DNA of 61,006 nucleotides from Comamonadaceae bacterium (lineage in GTDB: Bacteria; Pseudomonadota; Gammaproteobacteria; Burkholderiales; Burkholderiaceae_C): assembly GCA_947449025.1 (NCBI GenBank), contig CANFQF010000002.1, forward strand, positions 1 through 61,006, in the 5' to 3' direction. The notes under the pieces are model-generated. The model was given only the letters and a program-made list of their open reading frames with translations. It ran no database searches and was not told the origin of the DNA. Position 1 is the stretch's first letter. Every line of letters starts with the position of its first letter. The translations under genes and the position numbers were made by a program. Of the stretch, positions 53,493-61,006 are shown in pieces.

Positions 53493-54769
53493 ATGCGCCG
53501 AACATCGCCGAATACGTCCAGTCCCTGGGCGCCCAAGCCCGCGCCGCGTCGGCCGCCATGGCCCGTGCCGACGCTGCCACCCGCAACCGCGCCCTGCGCG
53601 TCCTGGCGGGTCTGCTGCGTGAAAGCGCGCCGGCGCTGGGGCAAGCCAATGCACTGGACATTGAGCGGGCGCAGGCCGCCGGCCTGTCCGATCCGATGGT
53701 GGACCGGTTGCGCCTGACGCCCAAAGTCATCGAGACCGTGGCCCAGGGTTGCGAGCAACTGGCCGCCATGGCCGACGTGATCGGCGAGATTTCTGGCCTG
53801 CGCCAGCAGCCCTCGGGCATCCGGGTGGGCCAGATGCGGGTGCCCATCGGCGTCTTCGGGATGATTTTCGAGAGCCGCCCCAACGTCACCATCGAGGCGG
53901 CCAGCCTGTCCATCAAAAGCGGCAACGCCTGCATCTTGCGTGGCGGCTCAGAGGCCATCGACTCCAACCGGGCCCTGGCGGCTCTGGTCCAGCAGGCTCT
54001 GGCCGCCGCGGGCCTGCCCGCCGAGGCCGTGCAACTGGTGCAGACCACCGACCGCGAAGCGGTGGGCCAGCTCATCGCCATGCCCCAGCATGTGGATGTG
54101 ATCATTCCCCGTGGCGGCAAGAGCCTGATCGAGCGCATCTCACGTGAGGCCAAGGTGCCGGTCATCAAGCACTTGGACGGCAACTGCCACACCTATGTCG
54201 ACGACCCCTGCGACCTCGACCTCGCGCTGACCGTCACCGACAACGCCAAGACCCAGAAGTACAGCCCCTGCAATGCCACCGAGGGGCTGCTGGTGGCCCG
54301 GGGCGTGGCAGCAGCCTTTTTGCCCCGCATCGGCGCGGTGTTCGCGGCCAAGGGCGTGGAAATGCGCGCCTGTCCTGAGTCCCAGGCCCTGCTGGGCTCT
54401 GTCCCCGGCGCCAAGGTCGTGCCCGCCAGCGAGCAGGATTGGTTCGAGGAGTACCTGGCGCCCGTCATCAGCGTGAAGGTGGTCGCTGGTCTCGACGAGG
54501 CCATTGCCCACATCAACCACTACAGCAGCCACCACACCGACGCCATCCTCACCCGGGACCATGTGCATGCCCAGCGCTTTCTGCGCGAGGTTGACTCCTC
54601 CAGCGTCATGGTGAATGCGAGCACCCGCTTCGCAGACGGCTTCGAGTATGGCCTGGGGGCCGAGATCGGCATCAGCACAGACAAGTTCCACGCCCGCGGC
54701 CCGGTGGGCATCGAGGGCCTGACCTCGCTCAAATGGGTGGTGCTCGGCGAGGGTCAGGTCCGGACCTAA
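53489..54769 (+). CDS. proA: Glutamate-5-semialdehyde dehydrogenase (gamma-glutamyl phosphate reductase)
   Basis: 426 residues from an ATG overlapping the holA stop. It belongs to the aldehyde dehydrogenase fold. Landmarks are [49 protein letters not shown] and the catalytic cysteine in [12 protein letters not shown]. It makes glutamate semialdehyde for proline synthesis. Full length. Confidence 0.96.
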   Translation: MNAPNIAEYVQSLGAQARAASAAMARADAATRNRALRVLAGLLRESAPALGQANALDIERAQAAGLSDPMVDRLRLTPKVIETVAQGCEQLAAMADVIGEISGLRQQPSGIRVGQMRVPIGVFGMIFESRPNVTIEAASLSIKSGNACILRGGSEAIDSNRALAALVQQALAAAGLPAEAVQLVQTTDREAVGQLIAMPQHVDVIIPRGGKSLIERISREAKVPVIKHLDGNCHTYVDDPCDLDLALTVTDNAKTQKYSPCNATEGLLVARGVAAAFLPRIGAVFAAKGVEMRACPESQALLGSVPGAKVVPASEQDWFEEYLAPVISVKVVAGLDEAIAHINHYSSHHTDAILTRDHVHAQRFLREVDSSSVMVNASTRFADGFEYGLGAEIGISTDKFHARGPVGIEGLTSLKWVVLGEGQVRT

Positions 54770-54782
54770 TCGGGTGAAACCC

Positions 54783-54788
54783 TACAAT
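54783..54788 (+). promoter_or_regulatory. -10 box of the gshA promoter
   Basis: TACAAT in the context CCCTACAATGGGAAC lies 35 bases before the gshA ATG and 14 bases after the proA stop. The context matches that before bamE. The -35 is not clear. Confidence 0.42.
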
Positions 54789-54823
54789 GGGAACTCGCAT
54801 TCCCGTAGCAACCCAAGGCCTCC

Positions 54824-56119
54824 ATGGTCCCCCATCTCGTCACGGCCCTGACCGGCCCGATCAACGAACTCGAGCAGCGCATCCTCGAGTCCATGCCAGC
54901 GATCGAGCGCTGGTTCCGACTGGAGTGGATGGAACACACCCCGCCGTTTTACTGCTCGGTGGACATCCGCAACGCTGGCTTCAAGCTCGCGCCGGTCGAC
55001 ACCAACCTGTTTCCCGGCGGCTGGAACAACCTCACCCCCGAGATGCTGCCGCTGGCGGTGCAGGCAGCCATGGCGGCGATTGAGAAGATCTGCCCGGAAG
55101 CCAAGAACCTGCTGGTGATTCCCGAGAACCACACGCGCAACACGTTCTACCTGAGCAACCTCGCGCAGCTCCAGCGCATCTTCCACATGGCGGGCCTGAA
55201 CGTCCGCCTGGGCTCCATCAGCCCCGACATCACCGAGTCCACCCGGATCGAGTTGCCTGGTGGCGAGGTCATCACGCTCGATCCTGTGGTGCGCAACAAG
55301 CACCGTCTGGGTTTGAAGGACTTTGACCCCTGCACCATCCTCCTCAATAACGACCTGTCGGCGGGAGCCCCCGGCATCCTGGAGGACCTGCACGAGCAGT
55401 ACCTGCTGCCGCCTCTGCATGCCGGTTGGAGCGTGCGCCGCAAGACCCACCACTTCCAGAATTACGAGGAAGTCGCCAAGCGCTTTGGCAAGATGCTGGG
55501 CATCGACCCTTGGCTGATCAATCCGATGTATAGCCATTGCGGCGAGGTTGACTTCGCCTCCGGCGACGGCGGTGAGTGCGTGATGGAGAAGACCGACGCG
55601 CTCCTGGCCAAGATCCGCAAGAAGTACAAGGACTACGGCATTCACGAAAAGCCCTTTGTCATCGTGAAGGCCAACAACGGCACCTACGGCATGGGCATCA
55701 TGACCGTGCGCGACGCCAAGGAGCTCGAGCAGCTCAATCGCAAGACGCGCAACAAGATGTCGGTGGTCAAGGACGGCCAGCAGGTTCACGAGGTCATCAT
55801 CCAAGAAGGCGTCCTCACCCAGGAGCGCATTCATGAGGCGGTGGCCGAGCCGGTGGTCTACATGATGGACCGCTACGTGGTCGGCGGCTTCTACCGGGTG
55901 CATGCCGAGCGCGGCGTGGACGAAAACCTCAACGCGCCCGGGGCCAGCTTCGTGCCCCTGGCCTTTGAGAGCGCCAGCCGGCTGCCCCAGCCGGGCGAAA
56001 AGCCCGGCGTCAGCGCGCCGAACCGCTTCTACATGTACGGCGTGATCGGCCGCCTGGCCCTGCTGGCAGCCAGCTACGAGCTCGAGGCCACCGATCCCGA
56101 CGCCGAAAACTACGACTGA
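54824..56119 (+). CDS. gshA: Glutamate-cysteine ligase (ATP-grasp-like proteobacterial type)
   Basis: 431 residues. It belongs to the GshA family of PF08886, found in Burkholderiales and Acidithiobacillus, not the larger E. coli GshA type. Landmarks are [58 protein letters not shown] and [18 protein letters not shown]. It joins glutamate and cysteine in the first step of glutathione synthesis. It has its own TACAAT box. gshB, the second-step gene, lies at 59311, separated by kup and the BenE-like gene. Confidence 0.94.
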   Translation: MVPHLVTALTGPINELEQRILESMPAIERWFRLEWMEHTPPFYCSVDIRNAGFKLAPVDTNLFPGGWNNLTPEMLPLAVQAAMAAIEKICPEAKNLLVIPENHTRNTFYLSNLAQLQRIFHMAGLNVRLGSISPDITESTRIELPGGEVITLDPVVRNKHRLGLKDFDPCTILLNNDLSAGAPGILEDLHEQYLLPPLHAGWSVRRKTHHFQNYEEVAKRFGKMLGIDPWLINPMYSHCGEVDFASGDGGECVMEKTDALLAKIRKKYKDYGIHEKPFVIVKANNGTYGMGIMTVRDAKELEQLNRKTRNKMSVVKDGQQVHEVIIQEGVLTQERIHEAVAEPVVYMMDRYVVGGFYRVHAERGVDENLNAPGASFVPLAFESASRLPQPGEKPGVSAPNRFYMYGVIGRLALLAASYELEATDPDAENYD

Positions 56120-56127
56120 CCCCCCAA

Positions 56128-57996
56128 GTGTCCTCTTCCAAATCTTCCCTGACCGCTCTGACCCTGGGCGCCATCGGCGTTGTGTACGGCGACATCGGGA
56201 CCAGCGTGCTGTATGCGGTCAAGGAGGTGTTTGGCTCCGGCCATGTGGCCTTCACGCCCGGCAACGTCTTCGGCATCCTGTCCCTGTTCTTCTGGACACT
56301 CACCGTTATCGTGTCCATCAAGTACGTGTTGCTGGTGCTGCGCGCCGACAACCACGGCGAGGGCGGCCTGGTGGCCATGCTGGCCCTGGCCTCGCAGGCA
56401 GTCAAGGACAAGCCGAAGCTGCGTAGCGTGATGCTGATGGTGGGCATTTTTGGAACCAGTCTGTTTTATGGCGATGGCGTCATCACGCCGGCGATCTCGG
56501 TGCTGTCTGCCGTCGAAGGCCTGGAGGTGGTCTCGCCCGATTTCAAACGCGCCGTGATTCCGCTGACCCTGGCCATCTTGTTTTGCCTGTTCTGGGTGCA
56601 AAAGCGTGGCACCGCCGGCATCGGCCGGTTTTTCGGCCCGATCACCCTGGTCTGGTTTGGCGTGATCGCCCTCTTGGGCGTGGCCAACATCCTGGCCCAC
56701 CCCACCATTTTGGAGGCGCTCAGCCCGCACCATGCGGTGGCGTTTGCTTGGGGCCAGCCCGGCACGACCTTCATCATCCTGGGCGCGGTGGTGCTGTGCG
56801 TCACCGGCGGCGAGGCGCTCTACGCCGACCTGGGCCACTTCGGCAAAAAACCTATTCGTCTGGCCTGGTTCAGTGTGGTCATGCCTTCGCTCACCCTCAA
56901 CTACTTTGGCCAGGGCGCCCTGCTGCTGGAGCATCCGGAGGCGGTCAAGAACCCCTTCTTCCTGATGACGCCCGACTGGGCCCAGCTGCCGGTGGTCCTG
57001 CTGGCCACCGCGGCCACCGTGATCGCGTCGCAAGCCCTGATCACCGGCGCCTTCAGCGTCACCAAGCAGGTGATCCAGCTGGGCTACCTGCCGCGCCTGA
57101 ATGTGCAGCACACCAGCGTGCGCGACACCGGCCAGATCTACATTCCCTTCGTCAACTGGGGCTTGTTCGTGGCCATCGTGCTGGCGGTCGTAATGTTCCG
57201 GTCGTCGAGCAATCTCGCGGCGGCCTACGGCATCGCGGTCACGCTGGACATGCTGATCACCACGACCCTGACCTTCTTCGTCATTCGCTACGGCTGGCGC
57301 TACCCATTGTGGTTGTGCATTGCCGCGACGGGCTGGTTCTTCCTGATTGATGCCGTCTTCTTTGCCTCGAACATGCTTAAGCTCTTGGACGGCGGTTGGT
57401 TCCCGCTGCTGATCGGCGGCGCCATCTTCACGCTCATGATCACCTGGAAGCAAGGCCGTGCGCTGATGAATGACGCGCTCAAATCCGACGCGATCGAGCT
57501 GCCTGGCTTCCTCGAGGCGGTCTTCATCAGTCCGCCGGCCCGGGTCGAAGGCACGGCCGTCTTCCTCACCGCCGAGCCGGGCTCTGTGCCCAACGCGATG
57601 CTGCACAACCTCAAGCACAACAAGGTCCTGCACCAGCAGAACCTGTTCGTCACGGTTTGCAGCCATGAGGTGCCTTGGGTGGGTCTGACCCGCCGGGTCG
57701 AGGTCACCCAACTGGGGCATAACTGCTGGCAGGTCATCCTCAATTACGGTTTCAAGAACGACCCCGACGTGCCGCGGGCTCTCACCCTGTTGCGAGAGCA
57801 TGGCTGCCAGGTCGACCCGATGACCACCAGCTACTTCCTCTCTCGCGATGTGGTGGTGCCCACCATAGGAGGCGGCATGTCGCCCTGGCGCGAGAAGCTG
57901 TTTGCCCAGATGCACCACAACGCGAGTGCGGCGGCCGACTTCCTCAGCCTGCCCAATAACTCGGTTGTCGAGCTCGGTTCGAAGGTGGCGATCTGA
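56128..57996 (+). CDS. kup: Kup-family potassium uptake protein
   Basis: 622 residues from a GTG start 8 bases after gshA, with no clear ribosome site. It has about twelve membrane helices; the N-terminal signature is [21 protein letters not shown] and the next is [21 protein letters not shown]. The C-terminal soluble region ends [10 protein letters not shown]. It is a K+/H+ symporter of the inner membrane. Its closeness to gshA suggests co-transcription. Confidence 0.95.
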   Translation: MSSSKSSLTALTLGAIGVVYGDIGTSVLYAVKEVFGSGHVAFTPGNVFGILSLFFWTLTVIVSIKYVLLVLRADNHGEGGLVAMLALASQAVKDKPKLRSVMLMVGIFGTSLFYGDGVITPAISVLSAVEGLEVVSPDFKRAVIPLTLAILFCLFWVQKRGTAGIGRFFGPITLVWFGVIALLGVANILAHPTILEALSPHHAVAFAWGQPGTTFIILGAVVLCVTGGEALYADLGHFGKKPIRLAWFSVVMPSLTLNYFGQGALLLEHPEAVKNPFFLMTPDWAQLPVVLLATAATVIASQALITGAFSVTKQVIQLGYLPRLNVQHTSVRDTGQIYIPFVNWGLFVAIVLAVVMFRSSSNLAAAYGIAVTLDMLITTTLTFFVIRYGWRYPLWLCIAATGWFFLIDAVFFASNMLKLLDGGWFPLLIGGAIFTLMITWKQGRALMNDALKSDAIELPGFLEAVFISPPARVEGTAVFLTAEPGSVPNAMLHNLKHNKVLHQQNLFVTVCSHEVPWVGLTRRVEVTQLGHNCWQVILNYGFKNDPDVPRALTLLREHGCQVDPMTTSYFLSRDVVVPTIGGGMSPWREKLFAQMHHNASAAADFLSLPNNSVVELGSKVAI

Positions 57997-58084
57997 GCGC
58001 GGCCCTGCGCCGCGCAATGGCCTGGGTTGTCGGCGCGGCGCCCCTGCCGGCAACGCGCCCTGGCGCCTCGGGTCCGCTGTCGCG

Positions 58085-59263
58085 ATGCGCTTCGTCCGCG
58101 ACCTGAGCTTTTCGGCGGCGACCGCCGGCTTCGTTGCGGTGCTGGTGGGGTTCACCAGCTCAGTCGCCCTGATCTTCCAGGCTGCACAGGCGCTGTCGGC
58201 CACCCCTGAGCAGATCAGCTCCTGGATCTGGGCCCTGGGGCTGGGCATGGGGCTGTGCACCGCGCTGCCCTCACTCTGGCTGCGCAAGCCCGTGATGGTG
58301 GCCTGGTCTACCCCAGGTGCGGCGGTGGTGGCCTCTGCCGCTCTGGCGGGCGGCCTGTCCATGGCCGAGGCGGTGGGCGCCTTTCTTGCCAGCGGCGCGC
58401 TCATCACCCTGGCGGGGGCCACGGGCTGGTTCGAGCGGGTGATGGACCGCATCCCCTTGGCCCTGGCCTCGGCCCTGCTCGCCGGCGTGCTGGCCCGCTT
58501 TGGTCTGCAGGCCTTTGGCGCCGCTGCCACCGACCTGGCGCTGATCCTCGTGATGCTGGCGGCTTACCTTCTGGCGCGCCGCTTCCTGCCTCGTTACGCG
58601 GTGGTGCTCACCCTGGCGGCGGGTGTGCTCGAAGCCCTGGCCAGTGGCCGCATGGTTTGGCAGCCCATGGTCCTGGCCCTGGCGCAGCCGGTGTTCACCG
58701 CGCCGGAGTTCAGCGTTCGCGCCTTGGTGGGCATGGCCTTGCCGCTGTTCGTCGTGACCATGGCCTCCCAGAACCTGCCGGGGGTGGCGGCGATCCGCGC
58801 CGCCGGTTATGCCATGCCGATCTCGCGTCTGGTGACGATCACCGGCCTGGCCACGCTGGTGCTTGCACCTTTCGGCGGCTACGCCCTGTGCCTGTCGGCC
58901 ATCACCGCAGCGATCTGCATGGGGCCGCAGGCGCACGAAGACCCGGCGCGCCGTTACACCGCTGCGGTGGCCTGCGGGGTGATCTACCTCGCAGTCGGCC
59001 TGTTCGGCGGCGCGGTGGCGGGCGCGCTTAGCGCCTTTCCGAAGGAACTGGTGTCGGCCATCGCCGGGCTGGCCCTGCTCGGGACCATCGGCAGCGGCCT
59101 GTCCACTGCGCTCGCCGACGAGGGTCGGCGCGAGGCGGCGTTGCTCACCTTCCTGGTGACGGCCAGTGGCGTGGTGATCGCCGGCATCGGATCGGCCTTC
59201 TGGGGTCTGGTGGCCGGCGCGCTCGCGCTTTTCGTGCAACATTACGGACGCTCACGCGCCTAG
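58085..59263 (+). CDS. benE: BenE-family benzoate/H+ symporter-like transporter
   Basis: 392 residues from the ATG at 58085. The protein is almost wholly membrane-embedded with about twelve helices. Family landmarks are LVGFTSSVALIFQAAQAL, WSTPGAAVVAS, VVTMASQNLPGVAAIRAAGY and TALADEGRREAALLTFL. BenE proteins take up benzoate with protons, but members outside ben clusters may carry other aromatic or purine-like solutes. It sits between kup and gshB, with no catabolic neighbour. Confidence 0.88.
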   Translation: MRFVRDLSFSAATAGFVAVLVGFTSSVALIFQAAQALSATPEQISSWIWALGLGMGLCTALPSLWLRKPVMVAWSTPGAAVVASAALAGGLSMAEAVGAFLASGALITLAGATGWFERVMDRIPLALASALLAGVLARFGLQAFGAAATDLALILVMLAAYLLARRFLPRYAVVLTLAAGVLEALASGRMVWQPMVLALAQPVFTAPEFSVRALVGMALPLFVVTMASQNLPGVAAIRAAGYAMPISRLVTITGLATLVLAPFGGYALCLSAITAAICMGPQAHEDPARRYTAAVACGVIYLAVGLFGGAVAGALSAFPKELVSAIAGLALLGTIGSGLSTALADEGRREAALLTFLVTASGVVIAGIGSAFWGLVAGALALFVQHYGRSRA

Positions 59264-59310
59264 GTGACCTGCTCCGGGCCGCCACTGCCGCGCCAAAAAA
59301 TACACGCCCC

Positions 59311-60261
59311 ATGAACCTGCTTTTCGTCGCCGACCCGCTCGAGTCCTTCAAGATTTACAAGGACACCACCTTCGCCATGATGCGCGAGGCCCAGCGCCGC
59401 GGCCACACCATTGCCGCCTGCGAGCCGCACGATCTGGTCTGGCGCTCGGGCGGTCAGGTCGAGGCGCGGGTGCGCGAGATCACGCTCACCGGCACCGAGG
59501 ACGAGTGGTTCGCCGAGCGCCGCAGCGCGGTGCATGCGCTGGCTGGTTTCGACGCTATCGTGATGCGCAAGGACCCGCCCTTCGACAGCGAATACTTCTA
59601 CGCCACCCACCTGCTGCAGCAGGCCGAGCGCGAAGGCGCCCGTGTCTTCAACAAGCCGGCGGCCTTGCGTGACCACCCGGAGAAGTTGGCCATCATGGAG
59701 TTCCCTCAGTTCACAAGCCCTACGCTGGTGACCCGGAGTGAACAGGCGGTGCGCGACTTCCACGCCCAACACCGCGACATCATCTTGAAGCCCCTGGACG
59801 GCATGGGCGGCATGGGCATCTTCCGGGTCAAGGACGATGGCCTGAACCTGGGCGCCATCATCGAGACGCTCAATGCCGGCGGCGCCACCACCCTGATGGT
59901 GCAGCGCTTCGTGCCCGAGATTTCCGAGGGTGACAAGCGCGTGCTGGTCATTGGCGGCAAGCCGGTGCCGTTTTGCCTGGCCCGCATCCCGCAAGGTGGC
60001 GAGGTGCGCGGCAACCTGGCTGCTGGCGGCAAGGGCGTGGCCCAGCCGCTGTCATCCCGTGACCGCGAGATTGCCGAGGCGCTGGGCCCGGTGCTGGCCG
60101 CGCGCGGCCTCTTGCTGGTCGGCCTGGACGTGATTGGGGAATGCCTCACCGAGATCAATGTCACCTCGCCGACCTGCTTCCAGGAAATCACCCAGCAGAC
60201 GGGTTTTGATGTGGCGGCGATGTTCGTCGACACCCTGGAGGCTGCGGTCGCGGCTTCCTGA
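59311..60261 (+). CDS. gshB: Glutathione synthetase
   Basis: 316 residues. The prokaryotic GshB features are MNLLFVADPLESFKIYKDTTFAMM, VMRKDPPFDSEYFYATHLL, the ATP-grasp region DIILKPLDGMGGMGIFRV, KRVLVIGGKPVPFCLARIP and the metal/ATP-site NVTSPTCFQEI. It adds glycine to gamma-glutamylcysteine. Together with gshA the glutathione pathway is complete in the window. Confidence 0.96.
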   Translation: MNLLFVADPLESFKIYKDTTFAMMREAQRRGHTIAACEPHDLVWRSGGQVEARVREITLTGTEDEWFAERRSAVHALAGFDAIVMRKDPPFDSEYFYATHLLQQAEREGARVFNKPAALRDHPEKLAIMEFPQFTSPTLVTRSEQAVRDFHAQHRDIILKPLDGMGGMGIFRVKDDGLNLGAIIETLNAGGATTLMVQRFVPEISEGDKRVLVIGGKPVPFCLARIPQGGEVRGNLAAGGKGVAQPLSSRDREIAEALGPVLAARGLLLVGLDVIGECLTEINVTSPTCFQEITQQTGFDVAAMFVDTLEAAVAAS

Positions 60262-60313
60262 GCCATCGCGCTGCGGCCGCGGCCCACGCAAGCAATCTGC
60301 TCTCGGTCCGCGC

Positions 60314-61006
60314 TCAGCCTGCACTCACTCCGTCCACGAATACCCGCAGCTCGCCCGGCGTCATCTGCGTCCAGGTTTCGTTCGTGGTGAGCGGCGCGGT
60401 GACCACCACCGCCACCCGGTCGCCCTGCGCGGTCACAGTGGCGAAGTCCACCGACAAATCTTCATCGGCCAGTTGCGCATGCGCAAAGGGGTGGCTGCGC
60501 TCGACGAAGTAGAGGTTAGTCGCGCAATGCGCCCATAGCGCCTCCCCGTTGGACAAGAGGAAGTTGAAGCTGCCATGCCGGGCGATCTGCGGCGCGAGCT
60601 CGCGCAGGGTCAGCGTCAATTCGGCGACGCTAGGCACGCTGACATGGGATTTGGCCAGCTCCTGCATCAGCCAGCAAAAGGCGCGCTCGCTGTCAGTCTG
60701 GCCCACCGGCCGGAAGTTTCCGTGCAGCCGGGGGTGAAAGTCCTTCAAGGTGCCGTTGTGTGCAAACACCCAGTAGCGCCCCCACAGCTCGCGCACGAAG
60801 GGGTGGCAGTTCTCCAGCGCTACTGCGCCCTCGGTGGCCTTACGGATATGGGCCACCACGTTGCGGCTTTTGATTGGGTAGCGGGCGATCAGCTCGGCCA
60901 CCGGTGAGGTGGACGCCGGCTCATGGTCGACGAAATGCCGCACGCCCCGTCCTTCGAAGAAGGTGATGCCCCAGCCGTCCGCATGGTGGTCGGTCTGGCC
61001 ACCGCG
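60314..61006 (-). CDS. Class II glutamine amidotransferase (YafJ-like), N-terminus cut off by window edge
   Basis: The reverse frame stays open to the right edge, so the N-terminal cysteine is outside. The visible part starts RGGQTDHHADGWGITFFEGRG and continues with NVVAHIRKATEGAVALENCHPF, WVFAHNGTLKDFHPRL and TDSERAFCWLMQ, all typical of Ntn-type glutaminase domains such as YafJ. It would release ammonia from glutamine or act on a related gamma-glutamyl compound. It converges with gshB; a gamma-glutamyl/glutathione link is possible but not shown. Confidence 0.9.
   Translation of the reverse strand, partial: RGGQTDHHADGWGITFFEGRGVRHFVDHEPASTSPVAELIARYPIKSRNVVAHIRKATEGAVALENCHPFVRELWGRYWVFAHNGTLKDFHPRLHGNFRPVGQTDSERAFCWLMQELAKSHVSVPSVAELTLTLRELAPQIARHGSFNFLLSNGEALWAHCATNLYFVERSHPFAHAQLADEDLSVDFATVTAQGDRVAVVVTAPLTTNETWTQMTPGELRVFVDGVSAG

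Noticed and set aside
56110-58530. 806-codon open frame antisense to kup and the BenE-like gene
   Set aside because: It is a product of high GC codon bias; the translation is rich in His, Gln, Arg and Gly without any family motif, while the forward genes are unmistakable.

Overview
The window reads as chromosome from a high-GC betaproteobacterium, most likely order Burkholderiales and perhaps Comamonadaceae. The signs are several tripartite-tricarboxylate (Bug/TctC) binding proteins, the order hpf-ptsN-hprK, fur divergent from bamE, dapB-exbB-exbD-leuS-lptE-holA-proA, and the gshA/kup/gshB neighbourhood with the ATP-grasp-type GshA of this group. The taxonomy is inferred from gene order and protein style, not from a marker search.

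Left part (1-26582): a dense accessory catabolic locus of 24 genes in eight transcription units pointing both ways. It encodes an NDP-forming acyl-CoA synthetase, two stand-alone enoyl-CoA hydratases, an enoyl-CoA hydratase/3-hydroxyacyl-CoA dehydrogenase fusion, a thiolase with its Zn-ribbon/OB partner, a seven-bladed lactonase-like propeller, a cupin, a fumarate-reductase-type flavoprotein, an MmgE/PrpD protein, four SDRs, a large alpha/beta hydrolase, a rubredoxin, a CapA-like protein, a two-helix membrane protein, an MFS carrier, four Bug solute-binding proteins and one IclR-family regulator. The set looks like uptake of an organic acid, CoA activation and beta-oxidation-like shortening. 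The substrate cannot be read from the sequence. I found six copies of one 17-bp palindrome (RTTYCRNTGSNYGRAAY), all intergenic and covering the promoter regions of all eight units. In four units it lies 25-27 bp upstream of a plausible -10 box. This suggests one regulon, probably run by the IclR protein, and is the main finding.

Middle part (26597-43414): a Nudix hydrolase, the three-subunit proton-translocating transhydrogenase (pntAA-pntAB-pntB), a FadD-type acyl-CoA ligase, MTA/SAH nucleosidase, a CzcCBA-type heavy-metal RND efflux operon ending at a clear hairpin terminator, a convergent two-component system, CorA and a patatin-like phospholipase.

Right part (43415-61006): core housekeeping genes. 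These are hpf, ptsN, hprK, fur (reverse), bamE, dapB, an ExbB/ExbD pair, leuS, lptE, holA, proA, gshA, kup, a BenE-family carrier, gshB and a truncated class II glutamine amidotransferase. No rRNA, tRNA, CRISPR array, transposase or integrase was recognised. Several intergenic gaps carry short perfect or near-perfect tandem duplications of 9-33 bp.
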